From positions 5,526,501 through 5,590,500 of the forward strand of contig WPIO01000004.1 in NCBI GenBank assembly GCA_009760855.2: a stretch of 64,000 nucleotides of DNA. Reading direction: 5' to 3'. This DNA is from Cristatella mucedo (lineage: Eukaryota; Bryozoa; Phylactolaemata; Cristatellidae). The notes below the pieces were generated by a model. It saw only the letters and a list, made by a program, of their open reading frames with translations, had not been told where the DNA came from and made no database searches. Positions 46,341 to 59,084 of the stretch are shown piece after piece (position 1 is the stretch's first letter; every line of letters starts with the position of its first letter). A program made the translations under genes and the position numbers.

Positions 46341-47997
46341 ACGGCCGGTCGCCAAAAGCCGCCGTACTCCTGCACGCGTTTAGCAGGTCGGATTATCAGA
46401 AGGAGGTCAACTTACATATCTGAAAGGTAAGGCGACCTCCGAGGTGGGTACGACGAATCTCGCCCGCAGAAAATTTTTGGTTTTTAGGCACGCCGTAGCG
46501 GTTGCACAGCGGGCCGGCTCCACTGACGTCTGGCCTTGGCAGGGCCTAAAGAAGGGGCAGCTTCAATTGGATTAGCTCAGCGTCAGGAGGAGCCGACGGA
46601 CCGCTCGCCCACCCGAGCTCGCTCCGAGATTCGGTTAGGCGCTTTGCGATTTCCACCTTCCCCGCCCGAAGGGGCTTAATAGCGAGCCAGTAGAAGCACG
46701 CTCCGTCAATGCGGCGACCTACCGCATGCCAGCGGGCGAGCTCAGACGCCCTGGACGGAAAGCATTTCCGGCAGCTGGCGAGCCCGGCTAGCTGGCGGCG
46801 GGGGACTGCAAGGGGAGGGGTGGGGTTCGGCGGCAGCCGAAGCGGGCCGATCGACCGCCCGCACCGCGGGCGGTCGAGCGTCGCCATTGCTAGCGAGAGG
46901 GGGCGGATAGTGCGAGGACAGGCTCCTCCGTTGGCATCCGTCGTACGCAGGTCGGTAGCAGTTGGCTCGCCGCGCAACAACTTTGGCCGCAACTCTGACT
47001 GGCGGTGGCGGAGGGGGGAGGGGCGGCGGAGCCGTTGGCCGGGCGAGGTGCGAAAGTAGAGGCAGCCTCACGCGCGCGCGGGCACCGCCGCTCGAGGGCG
47101 CGGAGAAACTAGCGGAAGCTCGCGGACCGTCTGGCCTGCCGCCGCCAGACAGATTTCGTCAAGTCGCTTCTGCCTTCGCTGTTTTCGGAGCGTCCGGTGA
47201 ATGGTGATTTGAATTTCCTCTCGTCTTCTCGCGCTCGTCTGCAGCGCCGGAGCGACGGAATGCGGAGCGGGAGCGCTCCCTCCTACGCCGCCGTGAACTC
47301 GGTGGACCTTGACGCCGCGTCGTCGCGAACGGGTGCGGCGAAGCTCAACTACGGAGCGGAACGCGTCACCCGTCTTTCATGGCCGACGCACTCGGATGCA
47401 GCAGCGGCGGCGGCAGCAGCGCTGACCACGGCCGAGTGAAAACGAGTTCTCACGAGGCTTCCAGGGGCTTCGCAAGGGCTCAGCCCAGCTCGGCCGCGCC
47501 CGACGAAGTCGGTTGCTGCCTGACACAGTCGCGGCCGCCGTCCGTCCGAAGCCCACTGGAAGTGCCAAGAGACCCCGTCGATCGACAGGACGAGAGATCG
47601 CGACGGCTCGCGCTGGCGGGCGCCGGAGAGCGCGGGTGGGCTCGCTCAGTCGTTCGCCAAACTTGGCGTGACGCTTCGCTGGAGAATTTTCAGCCGAGTG
47701 AGACTTTATAGGGACCTCCACATCGAAGGCATCAGCCGAGCGAGTCTTAACATGCGATGTGAGCGAACCGACAAATTCCGCTCGGCGCTGAGATGCGCTG
47801 CTGCAATTGTGCGGGGGGGGGGGTGGGGCAGCGGGCCTGAGCTACGACAGTCAACGGACTGCGGCCTAAGCGACGAGTGCCGGTACATTCCAGCCACGTG
47901 ACCGATACTGGCGCGGGCGAGAGCGGCGTAGCGAAATCCAACGAACGATGGTGCCCACGTGATAACCGACAAACAGCGGCAGCGGTATACGTGCTGT

Positions 47998-48000
<3 letters not shown>
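46341..48000. other. intergenic, CpG-rich
   Basis: Contains a perfect 12-bp hairpin at 46851-46877 (TCGACCGCCCGC arms, 3-nt loop). No gene recognised. Confidence 0.6.
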
Positions 48001-48054
<54 letters not shown>

Positions 48055-48311
48055 TATATGAGTATATATATATATATATATATATGCGTTTTTATATATA
48101 CATAAATATATATATGTATACATGAATATGTACAAATAAATGTATATGCATATGTATACATGTATGTATGTATGTATATATATATATATATATTATTTAA
48201 AGCGAGAAATTACGTCTTTCCACCCGTCACGTGGCAAGATGGCGCAGCGTTGTCTTCCGTGACGATACTATTGTGACTCAGCGAAGTAGGTCCACAGGCA
48301 GTAAGTGATTG

Positions 48312-48372
<61 letters not shown>

Positions 48373-48375
48373 ATA
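48001..48375 (+). repeat. (CA)n, (TA)n and (TA)n(TG)n microsatellites
   Basis: CA 48001-48051, TA-rich 48060-48195, and TA then TG 48311-48370. The CA and TG tracts are complementary and about 260 bp apart. Confidence 0.93.
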
Positions 48376-49110
48376 TGTATATATATGTGCACATATATCG
48401 GTCCTATCTGAAGATTCCTCATTTGCTCCTGCACAAAACCGCCCGCTCAAAAGATGGTCTGCTGCCAGTTCGTTGACCTACGCCGCTGTAATTCTATGTT
48501 AATATTCCATCTCCAAACATGAAGGACCCTGACACCCACGATCGCAAGATCTAGGGCAGCGTAATGTATCGATACCCACGGTTACACTTACCATTATTAT
48601 TATTATTAATTATTTTTATCGTTGGCAGTAACCACGACCGACCAGTGCATCACTACGAGAGTCCTCTGCCGGTAAAAAGATGACACGTGTCTAGACGTCG
48701 CTATAGGACACTTTGTGGGGACACTTTTGCCACGGCGCACGGTGGCAAGACGACGTTAAGTGGCGGCAGCGTGTGAATCTCTGCTGCTGCTCCATTGAGT
48801 GCTCTATTCGCGGCGGCGACGGCGGAGCAGCAGAATACATGTATTCGTGTGGAAAGATGGGGCCGGCCGCTTACAGTGGAATGCTAGGCAAGCCATAAGC
48901 CGCGTGCTGGGTCACGCGCTTAAATCCGCGTAATGTTCCGGTCACGCCAGAACGAGGAAGTGACGTCGGTGTAACAAGATACTGCGGCCGCAGGGCGCCC
49001 CTGCATCTTCACTCGCTTGCACCCGACCGCGCATATCCGACCTCTTTTATCGCGGCCTCCTTCACTGGCACGCTCTCTCGAGAACCGGCAGCACGCTCTC
49101 TCGCTGTCAG
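48376..49110. other. intergenic
   Basis: Unique sequence with a short ATT run at 48593-48610. Nothing recognised. Confidence 0.6.
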
Positions 49111-49290
49111 TCGTTTGGCCGCTTCTAGCACCAAACTGAAATCTGTTGGCTATCGGCCCTTCAGTCGGTGCTCACCAAACGTCTGGAACTCGCTCCCGAC
49201 TTTCGTCACTACCTGCGTCGCCGATTTGTCGTCATTTAAGTCTCAGCTAATGACGCATTTCTTCCGCTTAGCGTTCCCAGTACCCCAGCT
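49111..49290 (+). mobile_element. LINE RT C-terminal fragment
   Basis: KLKSVGYRPFSRCSPNVWNS, LPTFV, then SSFKSQLMTHFFRLAF: the typical end of a CR1/L2-type polyprotein (W-N-S-L-P then FK..L.THLF). In frame for about 50 residues; no hairpin tail seen nearby. Confidence 0.7.
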
Positions 49291-49599
49291 TGCGTCCCGT
49301 GCTTCCTTTCGCCTGATTATCGCTAATCTGGGGTCCGACGTGACCAGTGACCCCGAGAGTCTTGCTGCGTGCTTAGGCGTGCTGGTCTTCACAAAGCAAC
49401 TGCCCCAGGACATAGGTGCTCTCCTCTGTCCAGAGGTGGGGGAGGGAGGCAGGGGGCATTTCCCCCCTGCCTCCTCCTGGTTTCGCCACTGCCGATGCCT
49501 ATTGCAAAAACCGGAGCCCTGCAGTCGCGAGTCACGTGTAGCGGATGCAGATCTGCATATTACAGCCGCTGCCTCCGACGGCGGGACTGTCTCGCTCTT

Positions 49600-50165
49600 G
49601 CCAGATGCAGTGCGATGACGCCACTGGGGAAAGCAGGGGTGGAGGAATCGGGAGGAGGGGGAGCAGCAGGGAGCAGCGGTGGCTTTCGTCGCACCTTTGA
49701 CCGCAGCTGTGGTCCATCCAGCGACCTGCCACTCCCGGGGCATCGAAGGTCACCCCCTGACAAGCGTGGCATCAGCAGCCCGGGGACTTCAGAAGGAGCC
49801 GCCCCAGCAGACGCCCCAGCACCGCCAGACGGCCGCACCCGGGAATCGTGGGGCAGCCTGTTAAAAGGCAGGCTGCTAAATGTCCGCACACTAAAAACCC
49901 ACGGGCTGCTTATCCGCGATCGCGATGTCAAAAAGAAGCCGTATGAATCTCTGCTGACCGAGGCATGGATGACTACCTGCTGCGGTGGCCGCGTGTCTAC
50001 GACGGCTGCACCCGGATTCTCATTCATTCAGTCCATACGGTCAGACAAGGTGGGTGGCGAGGTTGCTGGCGCTATTCGTGAATCGCTCGGCCATAAGACC
50101 AGCTCTTTCTTTTTCGCACGGGTCCGTCGATTGAATCAGTTTCTATCTGGTCCCCGTCGAATATT
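49600..50165 (+). mobile_element. LINE endonuclease-domain fragment
   Basis: Frame 49369-50319. The part RLLNVRTLKTHGLLIRDRDV, SLLTEAWMTTC, FSFIQSIRSDKVGGEVAGAI and RESLGHKTSSFFF follows the N-terminal pattern of AP-type endonucleases of CR1/L2 elements (NVRSL, L.ETWL, R.GGGVA). The glycine-rich GGG.A motif is partly lost (VGGEVAG) and similarity fades after about 50165. Only the 5' coding part is present. Confidence 0.62.
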
Positions 50166-51784
50166 CTGCCATCCTCGGGCTCTAGCGGACGGCTCGCTGC
50201 GTCTCGGTCAGAATGGACTGCACTGCGTCTCGGCGTTCGCTGTGTGCGTACCTTGGCGATGCCGGCGACGAAACCGCGAAATGCCATCGTCCTGGCAGAG
50301 ATGGCAGAAATGGAGATGACCAGGTCGAGCGACCGGACGAACGAAGGTTGCGAGAAAGCCCGTCGCAATCCTTGTTCAGAGAGATCGTCAACATTCCAAG
50401 CGAGCCGTGCGTCATTGAAGCACAATTAGCAGCGTCCATCTTGACTACAGGGACCAGCTTGGCTGCACTCTGGTCTTCCGGCGAGGCTAGCTTGGTAGAC
50501 AGGCTTTTAGGTGTCATTTCCATTGTTTTCTCCAGCTTATGCTAGCCGTTCTCTTTTGGCTGTTCTCCTGAGAGAAGTGCGACGATTCAGACCAGTGCGA
50601 TGCTGGGCCGAAGCAACGATCTGCGTTAGTTTGCCACACTCTTTCGTGCCGCGTTAAATGTTCACGTCTACCGTGGCGATCGTGCGATTGGAAGGCGTTC
50701 AGCAGTAAAGCAGGCTTTCGTCAACGAGATCGATCTGCGGCATACTAAAAAGTAAGTGGGATACCGGCGGCGACGTCAGGCGCAACGAAACAGTCTAACC
50801 CAAGTAATCGCTAGCTCCTCAAGGGTCACATCAACGCGAGCATCGTACTGAAAGAGGCGCCGGCGAAGTCACGTGACAATTTTTAAAAACTCGCATTCAT
50901 TCCAATGGAATGCTCTAGAAACCGTTAATCGTCGTTAACATAACCGCAGGAGGACTTGGGGTAGCTGTTACCCATCAGTACGATAACGTCGGCGTAGCAA
51001 GTGCCTACTTTGTACGCCACCTGCACTTTAATCACTCACAATTAATCTGAAACATTAAACTCGCGTATTAAATGAAAGTGGATTAATGATAATAATAATA
51101 ATAATGCACTTGTATTCAAAAGCTGACTATTAAGGTTTAATCGGCTAATTAGCAGAGGCTACTATTAGACTTCAGAAGCTGCTTCAAAAGGAACTCATTT
51201 AAAGCTGCTGATGCATTCACCTCGGATCGAGAGTAGAAATAGCAACGTGACCTTCAATTGCCTTCTTATTTCCTAAAAGGGCACGGGAGAAAACGTTAAA
51301 CGCGTAACCTCGACCGCGACCCCGAGCGAAGCTGAATTTAAACGTCGATAGAAAAATGTAAGCTCAGACGCCTCTAGAAAGATTTCTGGATAACCGCCAG
51401 ATTTAGGACAAGAACCAGGTCGTCCATGTTGGCTGAATATCGTTCACTTGCTACTTGAAGCAAATCCCACGGTTTCGCCATCGTTTCGCGCTCCTGTTCG
51501 AGACCTACAATCCCGCAGGGAGGGCGATGTGCTTCAGCTCCGCCTGGAAGTGGCGCGCTGCCACGATCGTCCACTTTTAGGCCCGCCCCTCCTCTCCCCC
51601 ACCCCTCCCTCCGATAGTCAGCCAGCACCTTCCGGATGGCTGCTAGACTTCCGGTGAGGAGCTACTTCCTGTGAGGAGCTACTTAGGCTTAGACTGCGGC
51701 TCCAGATGCTGGCCTAAGACTTCCTTCCTCTATCGGTACGAGGCGGCTACGAGGCGATTCCCCTTGAGGGGAACCTACTTTTAT

Positions 51785-51900
51785 TTACGTACGAAAAATA
51801 ATACTACGTAATTCGTTTGTACAGCGTCCTAAGAGGACATAATCTCTATCCAGGCACTTCACATATCCGCCGGATATGAGATTTAGCCGCGACTAACGAC
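51785..51900 (-). repeat. SINE A tail, 5'-truncated
   Basis: On the minus strand: GAAGTGCCTGGATAGAGATT, ATGTCCTCTTAGGACGCTGT, ACAAACGAATTACGTAG. The stem contains compensating changes relative to other copies. Confidence 0.7.
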
Positions 51901-52572
51901 GAGGCGCGCGGAGGTGACGACCCTTTGGAGCACGTTCAGGGTGTCGGTCTCCAGAGGAGGCCATCTTTTCTTTGATGAAAGCTATTATTCTTTAGAGGCG
52001 CTAAGAAGGTAATTATGCTTAGACGTGTCCAAAGAAATCAGCTGGATGGCAACCTCAGCGCCAGCGGCGTCGCGGTCACCAACGGGTATATCCATTAGTT
52101 TTAGACGAGGCTTACGCGTGCTTCCGGCGAGTTGGCGAACGCGAGGAGAGGGGCTTCCAGATCTATTGAAATCGGCACGTTTTTTTTCTAGGAACTAAAG
52201 TGCGTTCTCATTTTTCTGCACACGTTTCTCGCTTCCTCCCTACATCGCTGTGCCATCGCACCCGTGCCGCATGTCTTTAAACGTAATGCAACGCATACAT
52301 CTAATATACGTATAAGAGTATTGTCTGGAATGTATTTTTGTATTGATCTGCTGTTTACGGCATGCCGTCAGGATGAAGGTAGGAATAGTTGCCCACATTT
52401 GCGCCTGCACCTGCGTACTTTCTCGACGACACTTTGATCTTCCACGTGGAGCGGGCACACCGCGCTGCTACTGGTAGCTCGGGGGCGGTCGGGCGGGCTC
52501 AGTATCGCTCTAATCGTTTCGAGCGTTGCGCCGATCTGAGCGCAGCGGCCAGACCGGAGCCGCCATCGTGCA

Positions 52573-52577
<5 letters not shown>

Positions 52578-52650
<73 letters not shown>
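52578..52650 (+). repeat. (TG)n(GA)n microsatellite
   Basis: Short TG run followed by about 60 bp of GA. Confidence 0.95.
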
Positions 52651-53764
52651 TGACTCCCGCCACCGCAGCCGCCATCATGCAGGTCGTGCACGCCAGAGCA
52701 AAGCAGAACGGAACCGGCGATGTTTAAAGCGCAGTCGTGCTTTGCGTGCGTTGCGGTGTCGTTGCGGCCATCGCTAATGGCACGAGCTCCGAGCCGCCGT
52801 CCGCTCTAACAAGAAAGCGGGGCTTTGTTTACAGCGTAGCGGCGGCGAGTGGTCGCAGCCGCTGCCAAAAGCCGACGAGACCGCTGGCGGCAGGTGCACG
52901 CACTCCGCCGCCTCAACGCCGCCATCGACCGCCAGGTGGCCGCGGAAGAGTCGCGGCGGCGGCGGCTGCGCGGGCGCTTCCGTTGCCGTGAGTGGCTGCT
53001 CTGTTTGCTCCGGAACTTCAGCCGCGGCTTCGAGAGCTTTCGTTACCCCCGGTTTTCCTTTTCGGCAGCGGCCGACTGGCGGCTTCGTCGGCGTGCCATT
53101 TTGAGTGGCGGCGGCTGGCATTTCGCTCGAGCAAATTTCCGCCGCCCGTCTCCGAAGGAGAAATCTTCACTTCCGCTGCCGGCGGCGGCTGCCGCCCTCG
53201 CCGAGGGGCCGCCGCCGCTTCAGCTGGCGGAGCGACGAAACGCGCGACAACCGACGTCGAGACTGAAGCGACATGCGGCGACTGAAGTGAAAAGGTTGCA
53301 CTTCGCCCTGTGCCCTGAGTTTTCCGCGCTCTGGACACGCGGCGTGTACCTTGAGATTGTTCCTTCGCATGTCGCCAACTCGTGGCCCACGCGGTTCCAC
53401 AGTCACCTCTAGGCTGTAGAGGGTTGTCTGGAGGGGCTGTGTAACCTTCGAAGCAGTTTATCTCGCAATCCTTAACGCGAAGTGCAGCAATTTGTACAGC
53501 GAACGAGCCGAAGAGCGGAATAAGAACGCCTTGACGCTCTGCGCATGCATAGTGAAACAGCGGCCGCAGCTAAACTAAAGCCGGATTAGAGCTGATACTC
53601 ATTATTCGTGACAATTCGTGGCTATGCGATAACTAATGGCCGAGGCCGTATACAAGCCGGCGCCATGAAATAAGCAGTCAGTTTTGACTTCGGACTCGTC
53701 GTTGGCATTTGAGCTCTAGACCTCTGAGCCGTCGGCGTACGGAATGGTCACTTTTGAACGTCTG

Positions 53765-54362
53765 CAATAATAATAATAATGCATTTGATAAAGCGCCCTC
53801 AGAGAACTCAATCTCTTTCTAGGCGCTTTACATTTGCTGCAAAGGAAAACGCGATTGAATGGTGAGTAATATCATGCTTGATAAACAACATGAATAACAT
53901 GGTTAGAGGTGACATGCACAAGGTCAGCACGCATAAGCACATGAAGGACGAATCACAGGGACCCACTAAATGCTGTCCTAAATAGGTGTGTTTTCAAGTT
54001 CTTTTTTTAATGTGGTCAAGTCAGGGGATGTTGTGACGCAAGTCGGGAGGGAGTTCCAGGCTTTGGGAGCGTACGAATTAAATGCACGGTCTCCAAAGGA
54101 TTTGAGGTTTGTATGAGGTATTTCTAGACTGTTGGATTCCGAAAAGCAGGTGGTACGCTGCTTGGCCTGATGGGGGAGTATATCTGAGCCAAAGAATGAA
54201 GTGACCTAAAAGTGAGCGACGAAACCTTGAAGTCGATCCGTTGCTTGACAGGGAGCCAGTGCAGGTCGGCGAGAAATGGAGTGATGTGGCAACTGCGACG
54301 CTCACGACAGACAAGCCTAGCTGCAGAGTTTTGCACCGGCTGCAATCGCCTGATTGCACATG
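53765..54362 (-). mobile_element. CR1/L2-like LINE 3' end nested in LTR-like repeat
   Basis: On the minus strand: RRLQPVQNSAARLVCRERRS, CHITPFLADLHWLPVKQRID, FKVSSLTFRSLHSLAQIYSP, then C-terminus, 3' UTR, perfect hairpin AAAGCGCCTAG ... GGGCGCTTTATC and (ATT)n at 53765. Its absence in the paired repeat at 57.1-57.7 kb defines it as an insertion. Confidence 0.9.
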
Positions 54363-55404
54363 CCGTAACCGCCCGCTGCTGTTAAACAGACTTGTCTACA
54401 TCGCGAATACGGACTTCATATATCGATGTACGAGCGCTCGTCGCCGCTGCCGCGTTCTTGTGTTCCTGTCGGCATGAATGGTTCAGCACCTACTAGTAGT
54501 AGTCGCGCTACAAGGATCAGGCGTCACGTGGTAGTCGTCGCGCGTCGTGTCCGACTAGCGCCCGTTGCGAGCGCTGCGTTTGCAGCCGTTTGCAGCCGTT
54601 CTGACTGGACGAGGAAGCCGAACAGTGCGTTTGTATCATCCCGCGTCGGAAGTGTGGGACAATCGCTGAGGATCCTTAACGGTCGTGTTGTGCTAGTCTC
54701 AATGCTTTTGATTTAATTGGTGACCGTTGAACCTGAAAGATGAAGTTCTTTATTGGCGCGTTTAAGCTACGAACCGAAGGCGATATTTAGTCATTGAACA
54801 GTGAAGTCACAGACTGTTATGCCGAACTTGTAGGATACAGAAAAATCTCCTGCTGAACTTCTGCGAATTTCGATGCCGTACATGGTCAGTATTAGGCAAA
54901 TTTGCGAAAGCTATAGTTCTGACCTTGCGAGACTTATGAAGATATGCTCGCGCCATGGATATCACGAGGCGGTACTGGCGGCTGAGCAGCACAGAGCTGC
55001 AGCATTTAGACGTTCTTGTGAGGAGAGTATGGATACACCGAAGGACGAGACACGACCAGCGTCTGAAGCAAACGTTAGAAATATCTACCGTAAACGTCAC
55101 GGCTAACCGGCAGTCAGCTGAGAGTGAAGCCGAGACTGATACGAGGCTAGAGATTGAGTGAAACGCTAATGAAAGGCAACAGCCTTGAACACTTACTACG
55201 CAGGCTCGTGTAGATGATGTCAAGGGTGGCGCAGGTGATAATATGTGGCACAGGTGGCGCTGGCCATAGCTGAAGCTCCGCGTTCGAAAATCGGGAAACC
55301 CGATAAGAGGTTCGAGAACCCAGAGATTATGATTTTACGCGACAGCATAGAAACGGCTGCTGATCAAGTGCATGTGTATGAGGTGAGCCACAATGACAAA
55401 CTGG

Positions 55405-55570
55405 GTTTTGGCGGTTGGTTGCTTTTCGCGACCTCTGTTTCGAGGTCGGTGGGTTCGAATCCTTCGGTGGACGATCTTTTATTGCCGCTGCAAGCGGTGG
55501 TGATAGCCGTAAGGACTTTTCTGTCGCTATACAAAAGAGCTGTTAAATCAGCTAGTATTTATTTCATAAT
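55405..55570 (+). repeat. SINE B copy
   Basis: Box B GTGGGTTCGAATCCTTCGGT, TATTGCCGCTGCAAGCGGTG, ATAGCCGTAAGGACTTTTCT, GCTGTTAAATCAGCTAGTAT. Same length and order as the 24.1 kb copy. Confidence 0.78.
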
Positions 55571-56427
55571 ACCTTAGCCTTTACTGACGATTTGAGTTGC
55601 AAAATGGTAGTTCTTCGTGAGCCGGTCATAGCCGTTGTAGAACCTCTTGACTGTTGTAACTTGCTCCGATTCTGCTACCGTTTGAACTGTTGAGGTTATG
55701 GACTGCTGTTCTGACGCTGGAGCAAGCTATTTTCTCTTACTGCGAGCCTACTACGGATTACATCTAGACGACAAGCAATGTGGTAGTAGCTAAGCCTTGC
55801 TAAATGCCAGCCAAGGAACTGGGTTTCGGCAATGTCCAGTGCAGTGATAATGCCACATGCTGCATGCCAATACTACACGATGTTGGAGGGGACTGCCTGA
55901 ATATGTCGCAAGCTCTACGCTTTAATGGCGAACACTCGTTGCATGCTTTCCGACTTGAGGAAATTTCTTGTCGCGCGCATCATTATATAGGCGCGACTTT
56001 CTCTGTGACAATGCCATTGACTTTACAACCTGGTGAATTTGACGTCGTCATCTTCGATTACGTGAATGTCGTGTTAGACATTGGATGTTGTCTGTCATTC
56101 CAAAAAGACTGTCTGACCGAACTATAGGTAGGAAAGACTGAATTTCTAAGGCAATGTCTGTAACGAGCACGATGCCATGAAGCCACAATTGCTCGGGCAA
56201 CGGTGCAGGGTAGTCTACCCCTCCCTGTGTTGTGTGTACTAATATCGATATAGCATGACATAGTTTCAGTTACCTATTAACGTAGCGCTACGGCTGAAGG
56301 TGCTCGTCTGTCTCCAGCGAACTGATAACGAACTGAACGTATGAAAAAAAGCTGAGAGTTCTGGGGACGCTGCTTTGAAGTCGAGCTCGTTGGAGGGCGG
56401 CTGTTGGAGAGGAACATGAAGTCAAGA

Positions 56428-56815
56428 TTTTTTTGAGATTTGGAGACCGTGCATTTAGTTCGTATGCTCCCAAAGCCTGGAGCTCCCTCCCGACCTGCGT
56501 CAGAACATCCCCTGACCTGACCACATTTAAAAAGAATTTAAAAACACACCTATTTAGGACAGCCTTTAGTGGGTCCCTGTGACTCGTCCTTGATGTGCTT
56601 ATGTGTGCTGACACTGCGCATGCTGCCGCTAACCACATTTGCAGGCTGACCCCGTGCATGTCATCCCTAACCATGTTTTTCATTTTGTTTGTGTATCAAG
56701 CATGATTTTACTCACTATTTAATTGCATTTCCCTTTGCAGCAAATGTAAAGCGCCTAGAGAGAGATTAAGTTCTCTGAGGGCGCTTTATCAAGTGCATTA
56801 TTATTGTTATTATTA
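56428..56815 (+). mobile_element. 3' end of CR1/L2-like LINE
   Basis: Encodes the C-terminal FGDRAFSSYAPKAWSSLPTC-type end (with frame breaks), then FKKNLKTHLFRTAFSGSL, 3' UTR, hairpin AAAGCGCCTAG ... GGGCGCTTTATCAAGTGCA and (ATT)n to 56815. The best-preserved tail in the window. Confidence 0.9.
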
Positions 56816-56851
56816 AGATAGCCATAGCGACAGCTTAGAAGAAAAGATTCT

Positions 56852-56854
<3 letters not shown>

Positions 56855-56886
<32 letters not shown>
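56855..56886 (+). repeat. (TA)n microsatellite
   Basis: About 16 TA units. Confidence 0.95.
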
Positions 56887-56890
<4 letters not shown>

Positions 56891-57680
56891 AGATTATTAC
56901 CCAGAAATCCTCGGTAATAATTTGTGTTACAGCCCAACGATTGGCGAAGCTGACAATTACAGTAGCTACCGCTGTTAGCTTTTTTTAAATTTACGGCTGA
57001 GGACTACCTTAATTTAAGTTGGAGGCTGTGAAACAGCGACGCCTGCTAAAGCTGCCGGGTTATGGCTGATAAGTACTATTCGCGGTTATGCGATTGTGCA
57101 ATGTTTTATTGCCACGACCATATAAAAAGCAGGCGCCCGCCCTGAGGTAGGTGGGGAGCTGGGATTCCAGACGCTGGTATTGGAGTTCATTTCGAATCTA
57201 GGCCACAGAGCCGTCGCTATCCGCCATGGCAGCCGTTGAACGCCAGGAACCGTCCGCTGCTGTCAAATAGACTTGTATACACAATGGATATTTACTTGAT
57301 ACCTGTAGATCAAGAGGTATGAGCGCTCTTCGTCGCTAGTCGTGCTACCAGGTTCAGGCGTTACCGGTAGTCGTCGCGCGTTGGCCGAAACTAGCACCGT
57401 TACTAGCGCTCAGCGTTTGCAGCCTCGTTCTGACCGTACGCGGAAGTCGCACAGCGAGCGTTCGTAACGCCGCACGAGCGGCCGAATCAGCGCGAGATGC
57501 TTCGCGCTCAGACGATGGCAGAACGTATCGACGATCGTCGGCGCTCGCCGCTCAGAAATCAAGACCAAGCGCATGCGCTCGAAACTTCCGCTATTAGCGA
57601 CTTGCAAAGCTGATGCCGTCGACGCAGCAGTCGAGACGTCAGCTTCTCGCCTTCGGCTATCTGAGCTAATTCTCAAAATA

Positions 57681-58915
57681 CCTTAGCCTCTGTAACTGCA
57701 CTAATATATGTTATAAACTATGTGACCCGTAATGTCTGACACTCATAAAGCACAAATGGCTGATTGACTCTGAGGTAGCCATAATTCAGGCAGGTTCGAT
57801 TAGAGCCGACTCACGTTGCAGCACTAGTGTGTGGGATAACAATAATAATAATAATAATGTATTATTATTATCCCACACACTTGTACTCTGACTGCAAATT
57901 TTTGAAAGAAACACTTCTTTCGATCATTATTATACGTATGAACGGAAAATATGTGCCCAATCAAGCAACTAGCGCCACTGCCATCTTTTTCGCCATCTTA
58001 GCTGTAGTGCTTCCTTGTCAGCATCCGCAAATTGCCTAGAAAGAGACTTAGTTCTGTTAGGGTGTTATTTTTACTGACATTATTGCTACTGCTACTGGTT
58101 TTCCTTGGTCAGCACGTACCACGATAGTGGAAAGACGCTACAGCGAGCCTGTAGCATTTTATCAGAGCGCTCGCGACTCGCTCACTCGACACGCCCCTTT
58201 CGCTCGACCTGCCCGTATGCCAATCATTCTTCGCAAGCAAGCCTTTAGTTTCTAACGACCACTACAGCGCAGAGTTCGTCATTGGCCTACAGCTCTCTAC
58301 TGTCCAGTGCTTTCTTTTTTCATTCCATCCCGTCATTTGCTTACCGTCGTAGCCTCTGTCCAGTTAGGGCGCGTGCCGCAAGCTAACCAGCTGCATGTCT
58401 AGTCTCAATCGGCGACCGTTCTTCATATCAGTCGTTGCCCAGCCGCAATGGCTCTGCTCATTCTTATTTTCTATGCGTATTCCAATGCGTACACATCCCC
58501 ATCGAAGCACTCAGCTTAGCCGTTTCTATGACGAGACCGAATCATGCTTGCTTTAGCCAGTCTTTACCTGCAAACTTTACCTCGTCGTAAAAGTCGCAAA
58601 AACAGAAAAGTTGCGGAAGCAACAAGCAGGGATTGGTCATGAGTAGTTGTCGATTGACCGTGTGAGAGCAGCCAATAGGCGAGTCGTGTGACGATGCGTC
58701 GAGAAGATTGTCAGAAAAAAGTGCCGTAGGGAAGTCATGATCTGAATATAAAGCAATTTAACCAATATCGGCGACTTAAAACGTGCATCCGAGAGATGTG
58801 ATTCGTTGTGGGCGCTCTCGCACGTGCTCCTTTGCGTCTGTGCACGCACAGAGATGAAGAGAGTGTGCTCTCACGAGTGTGGATGGTTCTGGCAGACATT
58901 TCAGAGAGTGAGTAG
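57681..58915. other. intergenic with LINE-tail relic
   Basis: An (AAT)n/(ATT)n palindromic run at 57838-57872; a decayed tail ATTGCCTAGAAAGAGACTTA at 58031-58078. The rest is unique, moderately A/T-rich, no gene. Confidence 0.6.
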
Positions 58916-58929
58916 GTAAGAATCAGAGT

Positions 58930-59070
58930 GAGAGAGATAGTAAAAAGCGTAGAATTGAGAAGAGGAGAAGGAGAAAGAAAAGGAGGAGGGAGAGGAAGAG
59001 GATGAGGAGGAAGAGGAGAATGCAGAGGAGGAAGAGAAGGATGGAGAGGAGGAAGAGGACCGCTGTGCTG
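58930..59070 (+). repeat. GAG/GAA-rich purine tract
   Basis: Imperfect GAGGAAGAGGAG repeat immediately left of the 235-bp direct repeat; a similar tract lies right of the second copy (61270-61370). Confidence 0.9.
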
Positions 59071-59084
59071 CAGTGGCTGCGGTG

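Larger units (their letters stand above)
50166..53590. other. intergenic, with one SINE A and a GA tract
   Basis: A/T-richer 50930-51370 with a short (ATT)n on the minus strand at 51088-51106, possibly a LINE tail relic. SINE A at 51785-51900; TG/GA repeat 52578-52650; CpG-rich 52700-53400 with a 187-codon plus-strand frame (52849-53412) that is Arg/Ala-rich and unrecognised. Confidence 0.58.
53592..57680 (+). mobile_element. decayed LTR retrotransposon (candidate)
   Basis: Two diverged direct repeats, 53592 to about 54715 (interrupted by a LINE) and about 57055-57680, share TGGCTATGCGAT/TGGTTATGCGAT-type starts, GAGCCGTCG, CCGCTGCTGT(T/C)AAA, AGACTTGT(C/A)TAC and GTCGTCGCGCGT. TTGGTGACCGTTGAACC after the first at 54719 looks like a primer-binding site. 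A frame at 55804-56127 starts PAKELGFGNVQCSDNATCC, reminiscent of a decayed Gag zinc knuckle, and ends near DVVIFDYVNVVLDIGCCLSF, reminiscent of a retropepsin end. No RT or integrase seen. Interrupted also by SINE B and a LINE. Confidence 0.42.

Noticed and set aside
50182-50523. Minus-strand frame of 113 codons as a Gag-like protein
   Set aside because: Composition is unremarkable, but no motif is recognisable, and it overlaps the fading end of a plus-strand LINE endonuclease.
52849-53412. 187-codon plus-strand frame
   Set aside because: Arg/Ala-rich with no domain and an equally long frame on the other strand; no evidence of splicing or a partner exon.
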